Source: an uncultured Pelagibacteraceae bacterium
Lineage (GTDB): Bacteria > Pseudomonadota > Alphaproteobacteria > Pelagibacterales > Pelagibacteraceae
Assembly (NCBI GenBank): GCA_902537905.1
Contig: CACBDD010000002.1
Location: 1 to 60,447 of the forward strand
Direction of reading: 5' to 3'
DNA length: 60,447 bases
Position 1 is the first letter of the stretch, and each line of letters starts with the position of its first letter. Shown piece by piece: positions 19,202-27,631 of the stretch. Under the pieces are notes generated by a model. That model searched no databases. It was not told where the DNA came from and was given only the letters and a program-made list of their open reading frames with translations. The translations under genes were made by a program, and so were the position numbers.

Positions 19202-19657
19202 TTAATTATTTAGATAGTCTATGGCTCCTTGAAGAATAAAAGCTGCTGCGTTCTGATCTATATTCTTTTCTCTTTTAGATACATTAACATCTAATTGGCT
19301 TGATAAATTAAAAGCCCCAACAGTTGACAATCTCTCATCCCAGAGACATACATCAACATCTATCTCTTTATCTATATTTTTAGATACATCGTTGACTGAC
19401 TGTGCTGAGGAGCCTAAAGATCCATCCATATTTAAAGGGTAACCAATGATAATTGCCTTGATATCATTCTCTTGAATAATGTTTTTTAACTCCTCAATTA
19501 ATTCATTATTTTTTGATTTATGTATAGTTTTATAAGGGGTCGCAATTAATTGCTTTTCGTCACAAATTGATACACCAATTCTTTTTGAGCCCAGATCCAA
19601 ACCTATCAAACGACATTTTTCTGACTGTTTTTTTTTAAATTCTTCTATTGTGATCAT
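19202..19657 (-). CDS. ruvX: Putative pre-16S rRNA nuclease YqgF/RuvX
   Basis: YqgF-family proteins are RNase H-like nucleases implicated in 5'-end maturation of 16S rRNA and once proposed as Holliday junction resolvases. The 151-residue protein has the catalytic-site motifs GLDLGSKRIGVSICDE, IIIGYPLNMDGSLG, and DERLSTVGAF, each contributing an acidic residue. It lies just upstream of pyrB on the same strand and diverges from gatC across 50 bases. Confidence 0.92.
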   Translation of the reverse strand: MITIEEFKKKQSEKCRLIGLDLGSKRIGVSICDEKQLIATPYKTIHKSKNNELIEELKNIIQENDIKAIIIGYPLNMDGSLGSSAQSVNDVSKNIDKEIDVDVCLWDERLSTVGAFNLSSQLDVNVSKREKNIDQNAAAFILQGAIDYLNN

Positions 19658-19707
19658 GTTGTATATTTTAAACTATAGTGATAGTTTGCGTCATATTTAA
19701 ATATCAT

Positions 19708-19995
19708 ATGAGCATCGATCTTAAAACCATAAAGCATATATCTAAATTATCAAGAATTTCAGTAGATGAGAAAAAAGCTGAAAAACTCGCTAGTGATTTG
19801 AATTCAATTTTTGATTTCATTGAGAAACTCAATGAACTTAAAACTGAAAATGTTGAACCACTTACATCTGTAGCTGAAACAACTTTAAAATTAAGACCTG
19901 ATGAAGTTAAGAGTAAAAATTTAAGAGAACAAATAATAAAAAATTCTCCTAAAGATAATGAAGATTATTTTGTTGTACCAAAAGTTATAGAATAA
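19708..19995 (+). CDS. gatC: Asp-tRNA(Asn)/Glu-tRNA(Gln) amidotransferase subunit C
   Basis: GatC links and stabilises GatA and GatB in the transamidosome that makes Gln-tRNA(Gln) and/or Asn-tRNA(Asn). From the ATG at 19708 (MSIDLKTIKHISKLSRISVD) it is 95 residues, the normal length; the track's earlier Met at 19678 adds ten residues with no family match. The LRPDEVKS and YFVVPKVIE motifs close the protein. It overlaps gatA by one base. Confidence 0.95.
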   Translation: MSIDLKTIKHISKLSRISVDEKKAEKLASDLNSIFDFIEKLNELKTENVEPLTSVAETTLKLRPDEVKSKNLREQIIKNSPKDNEDYFVVPKVIE

Positions 19996-21453
19996 TGTCT
20001 GATATAACCAAGCTAACACTTTCTGAATTAGTTACTAACATTAAAGAAAAAAAACTTTCTTCTTCAGAGGTTACTAAAGCTTTTGTCGATAGATCAGAAA
20101 AATCAAAAGAATTAAACACTTATATTACTGAAGATTTTAGTAATGCTTTAGATAAAGCTAAAAAATTTGACGACAAACCAAATTTAGATTTAAAATTACC
20201 AGGAATTCCTATGGCTGTAAAAGATTTATTTTGTACAGCTAATGTAAGAACAACAGCTGGTAGCAAAATATTAAATAATTTTATACCTACTTATGAATCT
20301 ACTGTTACTCAGAATATTTGGAATGAAGGAGCAATTCTTATTGGTAAATTAAATTGTGATGAGTTTGCAATGGGATCTTCAAATGAAACAAGTTTTTTTG
20401 GCAATGTTCAAAACCCGATTGATAAAAATTTAGTTCCAGGTGGTTCTTCTGGAGGCTCATCTTCTGCTGTAGCTGCACAACTAACACCAATTACAATTGG
20501 AACAGATACAGGTGGATCTATTAGACAACCAGCTTCATTCACAGGTACAGTGGGTTTAAAACCAACTTATGGCAGTTGTTCTAGATATGGAATAGTTGCT
20601 TTTGCATCTTCTCTTGATCAAGCTGGTCCAATGGCTCAAAATGTTAAAGATTGTGCATTGTTGCAAGAGGTAATTAGCTCATACGATCAAAAAGACTCAA
20701 CTTCTATTGATTTTCAAAGAAACCAATACAGCAAAGAATTAACAAATGACATTAAAGGAAAAAAAAATAGGTATACCAAAAGAATATAGAGTTGATGGAA
20801 TGCCAAAAGAAATTGATGATCTTTGGCACAAAGGTATTGAGTACGTCAAAGATTGTGGTGCAGAAATAATTGATATTTCTCTTCCGCACACAAATTACGC
20901 TTTACCAACTTACTATATAGTGGCACCAGCTGAAGCATCTTCCAATCTTGCAAGATATGATGGCGTTAAATATGGCTTCAGAGCTGATGGAGAAAACCTC
21001 ATTGACATGTATGAAAAAACTAGATCAGAAGGATTTGGAGCCGAAGTTCAAAGAAGAATAATGATAGGAACATACGTTTTATCTTCAGGTTATTACGATG
21101 CATATTATTTGAAAGCTCAGAAAGTTAGAAAACTAATTAAAAATGATTTTGATGAAGCGTACAAAAAAGTAGATGCAATATTAACGCCATCAACACCTAG
21201 TTCTGCTTTTAAAATTGGTGAAAAAACAAATGACCCAGTTTCAATGTACTTAAACGATATTTTTACCGTTCCTGTAAATTTAGCGGGTTTACCAGGAATT
21301 TCTATTCCAGCTGGTCATGACAGCAAAGGTTACCCTTTAGGTTTGCAAATTATTGGAAAAGCATTTGATGAACAAAATATCTTAAACATTGCTTATGCAA
21401 TGGAAGAAAAAATTAATTTTAAAAATAAAATTATTGATTGGTGGATTAAGTGA
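19995..21453 (+). pseudogene. gatA: Asp-tRNA(Asn)/Glu-tRNA(Gln) amidotransferase subunit A, frame broken by one extra A
   Basis: GatA is the glutaminase that supplies ammonia to GatB. The amidase-signature catalytic triad is visible: lysine in GIPMAVKDLF, serine in GTDTGGSIRQPAS, and the GGSSGGSSSAVAA loop. The frame is lost at GG(A)9TAGG (A9 at 20759-20767). One A fewer joins NDIKGKK to [13 protein letters not shown] and the rest, 485 residues with a normal C-terminus. The ORF track shows it as two overlapping ORFs. The gene sits intact in order between gatC and gatB; GTGA overlap with gatB. Confidence 0.92.
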
Positions 21454-22913
21454 GTAAAGAAAAGTCAGAATATTTAATTAATAGAAATGACAATCAATAC
21501 GAAGTTGTCATTGGTTTAGAAGTTCACGCTCAAGTACTTTCTCAATCAAAGTTATTTTCTACGTCAGCTACTAAATTTGGTGCTGAACCAAACACACAGG
21601 TAAGTTTAGTAGATGCAGCATTTCCTGGAATGCTTCCAGTTATTAACGAATTTTGTGTGAAGCAAGCAATTAAAACTGGAATAGGATTAAAAGCTAAAAT
21701 TAACAAAAGGTCGGTATTCGATAGAAAAAATTATTTTTATGCTGATTTACCACAAGGATACCAAATCTCTCAATTTAAGGATCCGATAGTTGGTGAAGGT
21801 AAAGTTATTTTAGATATGCCAGATGGTCAAAAAGAGGTTGGTATTGAAAGATTACACTTAGAACAAGATGCGGGTAAAAGTATCCACGATTTAGATCCCA
21901 AAAACACCTTTGTTGATTTAAATAGATCAGGAGTTGCTTTAATGGAAATTGTTAGCAAACCTGATTTAAGATCACCAGGGGAAGTTAATGCTTATATCAA
22001 GAAATTAAGATCAATAATGCGATATTTGGGAACTTGTGATGGCAACATGCAGGAAGGATCTTTGAGAGCAGATGTTAATGTTTCTGTAAGAAAAAAAGGA
22101 ACTAAAGATTTTGGTATTAGATGTGAGATTAAAAATGTCAATTCAATTAAATTTATGCAAATGGCTATTGAATATGAAGCAAACAGACAAGTTGATTTAA
22201 TTGAGGATGGACAATCTGTTGATCAAGAAACAAGACTTTTTGATACTAAAAAAAATGAAACAAGATCTATGAGATCTAAAGAAGATGCTCATGATTATAG
22301 ATACTTTCCAGATCCTGATTTATTACCGCTAGAAGTTTCTGATGAATTCATAAATCAATTGCAATCAGAAATACCAGAGTTACCTGATGAAAAGAAAAAG
22401 AGATTTATAGATAAATTTAAATTAACTCCATATGAAGCAAATATCATGGTTTCAGACATTGAAACCTCAAACTATTTTGAAGATGTTGTCAAAAAATCTG
22501 ACGTTAAATTAGCAACCAACTGGATAACAGGTGAATTATTTGCTGCACTTAATGAAAAAAATTTAGAAATAACCGATAGTCCAATTAGTGCCGGTAATTT
22601 ATCAAAATTAATTAATTTAATAATGGATGGAACAATTTCTGGAAAAATTGCAAAAACTGTTTTTGAACAAATGATGGAAGGGGACAAGGATCCTAAAAAA
22701 ATTGTTGAAGAAAAAGGATTAAAACAAGAAAGCGATCCAAAAGCTTTAGAGGCTTTAATAGATAAAGTTATTGATGACAATAGAGATAAAGCCACTGAAT
22801 ACAAATCTGGTAAAGTTAAATTATTTGGATTCTTTGTTGGACAAGTAATGAAAGTTTCAGGTGGAAAAGCTAATCCTCAGTTAGTAAATGAGATTTTAAA
22901 GAAAAAACTTTAG
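21450..22913 (+). CDS. gatB: Asp-tRNA(Asn)/Glu-tRNA(Gln) amidotransferase subunit B
   Basis: GatB phosphorylates and amidates the misacylated aminoacyl-tRNA. The 487-residue protein has [12 protein letters not shown], the [18 protein letters not shown] motif and LEQDAGKS in the catalytic cradle, then [11 protein letters not shown], and a C-terminal helical/YqeY domain for tRNA binding. The start is GTG at 21450, overlapping the gatA stop by 4 bases; this start gives the normal N-terminus. Confidence 0.97.
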   Translation: MSKEKSEYLINRNDNQYEVVIGLEVHAQVLSQSKLFSTSATKFGAEPNTQVSLVDAAFPGMLPVINEFCVKQAIKTGIGLKAKINKRSVFDRKNYFYADLPQGYQISQFKDPIVGEGKVILDMPDGQKEVGIERLHLEQDAGKSIHDLDPKNTFVDLNRSGVALMEIVSKPDLRSPGEVNAYIKKLRSIMRYLGTCDGNMQEGSLRADVNVSVRKKGTKDFGIRCEIKNVNSIKFMQMAIEYEANRQVDLIEDGQSVDQETRLFDTKKNETRSMRSKEDAHDYRYFPDPDLLPLEVSDEFINQLQSEIPELPDEKKKRFIDKFKLTPYEANIMVSDIETSNYFEDVVKKSDVKLATNWITGELFAALNEKNLEITDSPISAGNLSKLINLIMDGTISGKIAKTVFEQMMEGDKDPKKIVEEKGLKQESDPKALEALIDKVIDDNRDKATEYKSGKVKLFGFFVGQVMKVSGGKANPQLVNEILKKKL

Positions 22914-22917
22914 GTTC

Positions 22918-23568
22918 ATGGGCTCAGACCTAAAAATTAGCACCAAAATTCAAGAGTACATTTTAAATAATGGACTAGATCTTCATCCAGTTCAAAAAGA
23001 AATTATTTCTTATAATGAGTCAATGGGAGATATTAAAAGGATGCAAATATCTATCTCACAATCTCAATTTTTACACTTAATAGTAAAATCATCTAATGTT
23101 AAAAAAATACTAGAGATTGGAACTTTTACCGGCCTTAGTGCTTTATCAATGTCTCTAGCTTTACCAGAAGATGGTAGAATTATTGCTTTAGACAAAAATC
23201 AAGAAACTAACGAAATTGCAATAAAATTTTTTGAGAAAGCAAAACAAAGTCATAAAATTCAAACAATAATTAAACCTGCTTTAGAAAGTTTGAATGAATT
23301 AAAAAAAAATGATTTTGATTTAATTTTTATTGATGCTGATAAAAAAAATTATAAAGAATATTATGAAAAATCTTTAATATTATTAAAGAAAGATGGCTTA
23401 ATAATAATTGATAATGTTCTATGGTACGGTCAAATTGTTGAAGAAAATAGTGATGATAAAATCACTTTAACTATTAAAGATTTTAATAATTATGTTTCTA
23501 AAGATAAACGAGTTGAAAAAATTATAGTCCCATTAGGTGATGGCATGACAGTTTGTAGAAAATTATAA
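22918..23568 (+). CDS. Class I SAM-dependent O-methyltransferase (COMT-like)
   Basis: The 216-residue protein belongs to the small metal-dependent O-methyltransferase family related to catechol/caffeoyl-CoA O-methyltransferases. It has the SAM motif VKKILEIGTFTGLSALSMSL, the acidic motif RIIALDKNQE, and metal-ligand region DLIFIDADKKNYKEYYE followed by GLIIIDNVLWYGQI. Substrate is unknown; related proteins can modify small catechols or act on RNA. It starts 4 bases after gatB and overlaps trhO by one base, so it is likely cotranscribed. Confidence 0.85.
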   Translation: MGSDLKISTKIQEYILNNGLDLHPVQKEIISYNESMGDIKRMQISISQSQFLHLIVKSSNVKKILEIGTFTGLSALSMSLALPEDGRIIALDKNQETNEIAIKFFEKAKQSHKIQTIIKPALESLNELKKNDFDLIFIDADKKNYKEYYEKSLILLKKDGLIIIDNVLWYGQIVEENSDDKITLTIKDFNNYVSKDKRVEKIIVPLGDGMTVCRKL

Positions 23569-24473
23569 TGTTTGTTGTTTTTGGATTTTATAAGTTTATT
23601 AAAATTTCTTATTTGAAGAAGAATCAAAAAATACTTCATAATCACTTATTAAATAAAAATATACGTGGGACAATTATTATTTCTAAAGAAGGGTTAAATG
23701 GAACAATTTCTGGAAAAAATAAAGATATTAAATTGATCAAAGATTATTTATATAAGTTATTTAAGTTTGAAAAATTTGATAGCATTAATAATTCAAAAAA
23801 CTCTTTCCAGCCGTTTCATAAACCAAAAGTAAAAATTAAAAAAGAAGTGGTTCCAATGAATTTAAGTTTAAAAAAGAGAATTAAAAAAAAAGATAGTCAT
23901 GTTAATCATCAAAAATGGAATTCATTAATTAAAGACAAAAAAACAGTTTTAATTGATGCAAGAAAACCTTTTGAATATAAAGTTGGAACTTTTAAAGGTT
24001 CAATTAATCCAGATGTAGATAATTTTCGAGATTTTCCAAAATATCTTAAAAAATTAAAAAAAAATCAACCTATTGCTATGTTTTGTACTGGAGGTATTAG
24101 GTGTGAAAAAGCGTCAGTCTATTTGGAAAACAAAGGCTACAATAATGTTTATCAACTTAAGGGTGGTATTTTAAACTATTTAAAAAAAACAGACCCAAAA
24201 AAAAGTTTATGGAAAGGTGAGTGTTTCGTATTTGATAACAGAATTAGTTTAAAGCATGGTTTGAAAATAGGTTCTTACTCAATGTGTAGTGGTTGTAGAA
24301 AACCTATTTCTCTAAAAGATAAAAAATCTAAAAAATATGAAGAGGGAGTTTCTTGTCCAAATTGTCACGATAAATTAACAAATGATCAAAAATCAAGATT
24401 TAGAATGAGACAAAAACAAATTAATCTTGCCAAAAAAACTGGAAAAAGACATATCTTTCAAAAAGAATATTGA
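23568..24473 (+). CDS. trhO: tRNA uridine(34) hydroxylase, rhodanese type (TrhO/YceA)
   Basis: TrhO makes 5-hydroxyuridine at tRNA position 34 in an O2-dependent way. The 301-residue protein has an N-terminal acylphosphatase-like domain (LNKNIRGTIIISKEGLNGTI), a rhodanese domain with the active-site loop CTGGIRCEKASVYL, and a C-terminal cysteine-rich segment (CSGCRKP, CPNCHDK) followed by a basic tail. All family landmarks are intact despite many A-runs. Confidence 0.92.
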   Translation: MFVVFGFYKFIKISYLKKNQKILHNHLLNKNIRGTIIISKEGLNGTISGKNKDIKLIKDYLYKLFKFEKFDSINNSKNSFQPFHKPKVKIKKEVVPMNLSLKKRIKKKDSHVNHQKWNSLIKDKKTVLIDARKPFEYKVGTFKGSINPDVDNFRDFPKYLKKLKKNQPIAMFCTGGIRCEKASVYLENKGYNNVYQLKGGILNYLKKTDPKKSLWKGECFVFDNRISLKHGLKIGSYSMCSGCRKPISLKDKKSKKYEEGVSCPNCHDKLTNDQKSRFRMRQKQINLAKKTGKRHIFQKEY

Positions 24474-24493
24474 AAAATTTTTAGTTAAAAAAA

Positions 24494-25831
24494 ATGAATT
24501 TATTAAAAGATGAAGTTTCTCAACTTATTAAAAAACTTGCAATACCCGCAAGTGTTGGAACATTATTTCAAACATTATACACTTTAGTTGATACTTTTTA
24601 TGCTGGGAAAATTTCACCTGAAGCTTTATCTGCTTTAAGTAAATCCTTTCCAATCTACTTTCTAATTATTGCTACGTCTATTGGCGTCACTATTGCAGGC
24701 ACTTCGTTAATTGGTATTAGCATTGGGGAAAAAAATGAAAAAAATGTATTAGGTTATTTTACAAATATCATTCTTTACTCAGTAATAATTTCAATAATTG
24801 TATCAATAATTGGATTTAGTTTCTCTGAAAAATTATTTTTAACCATGAATTCATCAAGAGAGGTAATTACTCTTGGCCTTGAATATACTAATGTAATATT
24901 TTATGGAACTATTCTCTTTATTCTGGTTGTTGCTTTAAATTCATTTCTTCATGCTGTGGGAGATACAGTTACATATAGAAATGCTCTTATATTATCTTTT
25001 TTTTTAAACATTTTATTAAATCCAATATTTATATTTGGATTTTTATTTATCCCAGCTTTTGGTGTTGCGGGGATAGGTTATGCAACTTTGATTGCACAAT
25101 TTCTTTCTCTAATAATCGTTTTAATTAAATTGTTAAAATATAAACGTTTTAAAGAGATCACTTTTCAAAATTTTAAGATCAAATTCTTCTACATTAAAAA
25201 CATTTTCTTCCAATCAATGCCAATTACATTAGCTATTCTTGGCTACTCAATTGCTGCAACAATCGTATTTACTTATGTTGCATTTACAGGAGAATATGCC
25301 GTAGCTGGTTATGGAGCAGCAACAAGGATAGAACAGGTTGTCTTACTACCTGTATTGGGGATCAATACAGCAATAATATCAATTATTGCACAGAATATAG
25401 GTGCAAAATACTTTGATAGAGTAAAACAATCTTATTTTACATCTGTAAAATATGGTTTGATCATAATGTTAGCGTCTGGTGTATTAGTATTTGCAACTGC
25501 TGATCTAATGCCAAAATTTTTCTCATCCAACAGTGAAGTTATAGAATATGGGTCTATGTACTTAAAAATTTCTGCATTTATCTTGCCTGCATACCCAATT
25601 TTTTTTCTATCCAATGGTTTTTTTATGGCTTTAAAAAAATCTGAGAAAGCAATGATTAACAATATATTAAGGAACGTTTTGGTTCCTTTTTTATCTTATT
25701 ATATAGCACGTTCTATTGATGCTGATTTTAAAACTTTCTTTTATATCTGGGCAATATTGCAGTGGTTAATATCAATCTTATTATTCTTTTATGTTAAATA
25801 TTATATTAACAATAAATTAACTACTGGCTGA
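24494..25831 (+). CDS. MATE-family multidrug efflux transporter
   Basis: MATE proteins export cationic drugs and metabolites using Na+ or H+ gradients. The 445-residue protein has about 12 hydrophobic segments in two similar halves; the first begins KKLAIPASVGTLFQTLYTLV, with the DTFYAG motif in TM1-2, and the second half has GYGAATRIEQVVLLPVLGIN. The substrate cannot be predicted. It overlaps the downstream nuclease gene by one base (GATG). Confidence 0.9.
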   Translation: MNLLKDEVSQLIKKLAIPASVGTLFQTLYTLVDTFYAGKISPEALSALSKSFPIYFLIIATSIGVTIAGTSLIGISIGEKNEKNVLGYFTNIILYSVIISIIVSIIGFSFSEKLFLTMNSSREVITLGLEYTNVIFYGTILFILVVALNSFLHAVGDTVTYRNALILSFFLNILLNPIFIFGFLFIPAFGVAGIGYATLIAQFLSLIIVLIKLLKYKRFKEITFQNFKIKFFYIKNIFFQSMPITLAILGYSIAATIVFTYVAFTGEYAVAGYGAATRIEQVVLLPVLGINTAIISIIAQNIGAKYFDRVKQSYFTSVKYGLIIMLASGVLVFATADLMPKFFSSNSEVIEYGSMYLKISAFILPAYPIFFLSNGFFMALKKSEKAMINNILRNVLVPFLSYYIARSIDADFKTFFYIWAILQWLISILLFFYVKYYINNKLTTG

Positions 25832-26361
25832 TGTTTTATACAAAAAAAAAATTAATAATTTTAATAATTATTTCATCTATATTTTTTATACTTACATACA
25901 ACGATGTAAGATCTGAAAATATTAATAAAATCTCAGGTTATGCTAAAGTTATTGATGGAGATACAATCAAGATCAATTCAAAAAAAATTAGATTATATGG
26001 TATTGATGCACCTGAAAAAAAACAAAAATGTAAAAAAACCTATTTAACTATATCTTTTATGTCCTTTACCAAAGATTATATGTGCGGGGAAGTATCAACT
26101 CAAAAGTTAATTAAAAAGATTAATAAACAAAAATTAAATTGTAATATTTTTGATGTTGATAGGTATAAAAGGTTGATAGGTGAGTGTTTTAAAAGAAATA
26201 TAAATTTAAATTCCTGGATGGTTTCAAATGGTTATGCTTTGGCTTATAGAAAATTTTCAAAAAAATATATTCCAGAAGAGTCTAGTGCCAAAAATAAAAA
26301 GTTAGGTATTTGGCAAGGTAAATTTGATTATCCCTGGGAATTTAGAGCATTACAAAGATAA
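25831..26361 (+). CDS. Secreted thermonuclease-family (SNase-like) protein
   Basis: The 176-residue protein begins with a lysine-rich start and hydrophobic segment (LIILIIISSIFFILTY), a signal peptide or anchor. The staphylococcal nuclease-like domain follows: YAKVIDGDTIKINSKKIRLY, GIDAPEKKQ, DVDRYKRLIGEC and NGYALAYRKF, which keep the catalytic-region Asp, Arg and Glu. It would act outside the cytoplasmic membrane. Cysteines at several positions suggest a disulfide-stabilised form. It is coupled to the MATE gene upstream. Confidence 0.85.
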   Translation: MFYTKKKLIILIIISSIFFILTYNDVRSENINKISGYAKVIDGDTIKINSKKIRLYGIDAPEKKQKCKKTYLTISFMSFTKDYMCGEVSTQKLIKKINKQKLNCNIFDVDRYKRLIGECFKRNINLNSWMVSNGYALAYRKFSKKYIPEESSAKNKKLGIWQGKFDYPWEFRALQR

Positions 26362-26416
26362 TTATTTTAAATTTGATTAAATTTGATAGAAAATAAGAAA
26401 GTAATACTAGATATTA

Positions 26417-27079
26417 ATGAAATTCTTTTTTAAAAAAAAAAAAATTAAAAGTTACAAAGATCTTGGTTGTCCTGCTTCTACAGATGAAAATTTTTCAAAT
26501 TTAATTTTCATTATCGATATAATCAAAGAATTAGATTATTTTGTTTTTTTTGGTACGTTACTAGGTTTTGTTAGAGAAGGTTATCTTATAGAAGGTGATG
26601 ATGATATTGATATTTATGTAAATAAGAAGCAAAAAGAAAAATTAATATCTTTACTTAAGAAAAATAATGTTGATGTTGATTTAAACCTTAGTGTAAACAA
26701 AGGAGAATATCTTCTTCAAATCAAGAGAACAATAAATAATAAACATACTATATTTGATTTTTATTTTTTTGAGGATGATATTGACGATTTATATATTGTG
26801 GAAAGATGGAATTTTGGTGCTTTAACACATGATCCATCTAAACATTTAAGAACACCTAAAATTTTTATATATCCAATTCAAAAAATTATAATTAGATCTC
26901 ATGAATTTAATATTCCTGCAAATTCAAAATATGTTTGTGAATTTTTATATGGAAGAAATTGGACTAAAAAATTAAAAAAGGATCAAGATTATACAATAGA
27001 AGTTATAGATGGAAAGCCCGTTATGTTCAAATTGAAAGAAAATTTTTTTGGAAAAAAAAAAATCTTTTTAGAATCTTGA
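26417..27079 (+). CDS. LicD-family phosphotransferase-like protein
   Basis: The LicD family contains nucleotidyltransferase-fold proteins that attach phosphocholine or similar groups to surface glycans. The diagnostic motif is clear: FGTLLGFVREGYLIEGDDD followed by IDIYV, with the Gly-Thr loop and the Asp cluster, plus C-terminal YGRNWTK. The protein is 220 residues. It is a lone gene, separated by 55 bases from the nuclease and overlapping soxG convergently by 12 bases. No nearby glycan cluster exists except galU/ugd about 13 kb away, so the substrate is unknown. Confidence 0.8.
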   Translation: MKFFFKKKKIKSYKDLGCPASTDENFSNLIFIIDIIKELDYFVFFGTLLGFVREGYLIEGDDDIDIYVNKKQKEKLISLLKKNNVDVDLNLSVNKGEYLLQIKRTINNKHTIFDFYFFEDDIDDLYIVERWNFGALTHDPSKHLRTPKIFIYPIQKIIIRSHEFNIPANSKYVCEFLYGRNWTKKLKKDQDYTIEVIDGKPVMFKLKENFFGKKKIFLES

Positions 27080-27631
27080 TGTACTATCTTCCATCCAATC
27101 CCAAAGATGTTTAGCAAATGATCTTCTGACAAATAAATTAACAAAATCTTTTTCTTTATTATGAATAATAACGTCTATGTGATTTAGCAAAGTTTGAGCA
27201 GTCGACCCTTTTTTTTCACGAAATAAGTTAAAATTAAAAGGACATCCTGAAGAAAAAAGTTCATATATTTTATCACCTTTTATCTCTAATTGAACAAATT
27301 GGTCAGTTACATCAGTTACTGCTCCTAATGAATTTTTTGAAATATTGTTAAATAATATATCATTTAATTCATATTTATTAGTTTCTTTGCTAGTCGTCTC
27401 GTTGGATACAATCATCCATTCATCTGGACTTAACCATATTGCAGTAAGTTTATCACTTGATGAAGATGTATTTGCTTCTGTTGGTAAAATCATATTCAAA
27501 CTTTTTCCAACATTTGTAAAAAATTCTCTTGTTTTACCTCTTAAATTTAATTTCATTATTGGTGCAATTTCTTTTATGGAAACACCGTTATAATTAATTT
27601 CACTATTTGTTACTTGATTATAATTAAGCAT
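27068..27631 (-). CDS. soxG: Sarcosine oxidase subunit gamma
   Basis: SoxG is the small structural subunit that packs on the alpha-subunit folate domain of heterotetrameric sarcosine oxidase. The 187-residue sequence contains LRGKTREFFTNVGKSLNMIL, AIWLSPDEWMIVS and AVTDVTDQFVQLEIKGDKI, recognisable gamma-subunit segments. It overlaps soxA by 8 bases and is last in the soxBDAG operon. Its 3' end overlaps the LicD-like gene by 12 bases on the other strand. Confidence 0.9.
   Translation of the reverse strand: MLNYNQVTNSEINYNGVSIKEIAPIMKLNLRGKTREFFTNVGKSLNMILPTEANTSSSSDKLTAIWLSPDEWMIVSNETTSKETNKYELNDILFNNISKNSLGAVTDVTDQFVQLEIKGDKIYELFSSGCPFNFNLFREKKGSTAQTLLNHIDVIIHNKEKDFVNLFVRRSFAKHLWDWMEDSTSRF

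Noticed and set aside
23880-23900. A9 run in trhO as a frameshift
   Set aside because: The reading frame continues in the expected rhodanese sequence on both sides, so this run is in frame. It shows that not every long A-run here is faulty.
27051-27062. A11 run in the LicD-like gene as a fifth frameshift site
   Set aside because: The frame remains consistent with the protein C-terminus as far as can be judged and ends a few codons later; no conserved downstream sequence is seen in another frame.
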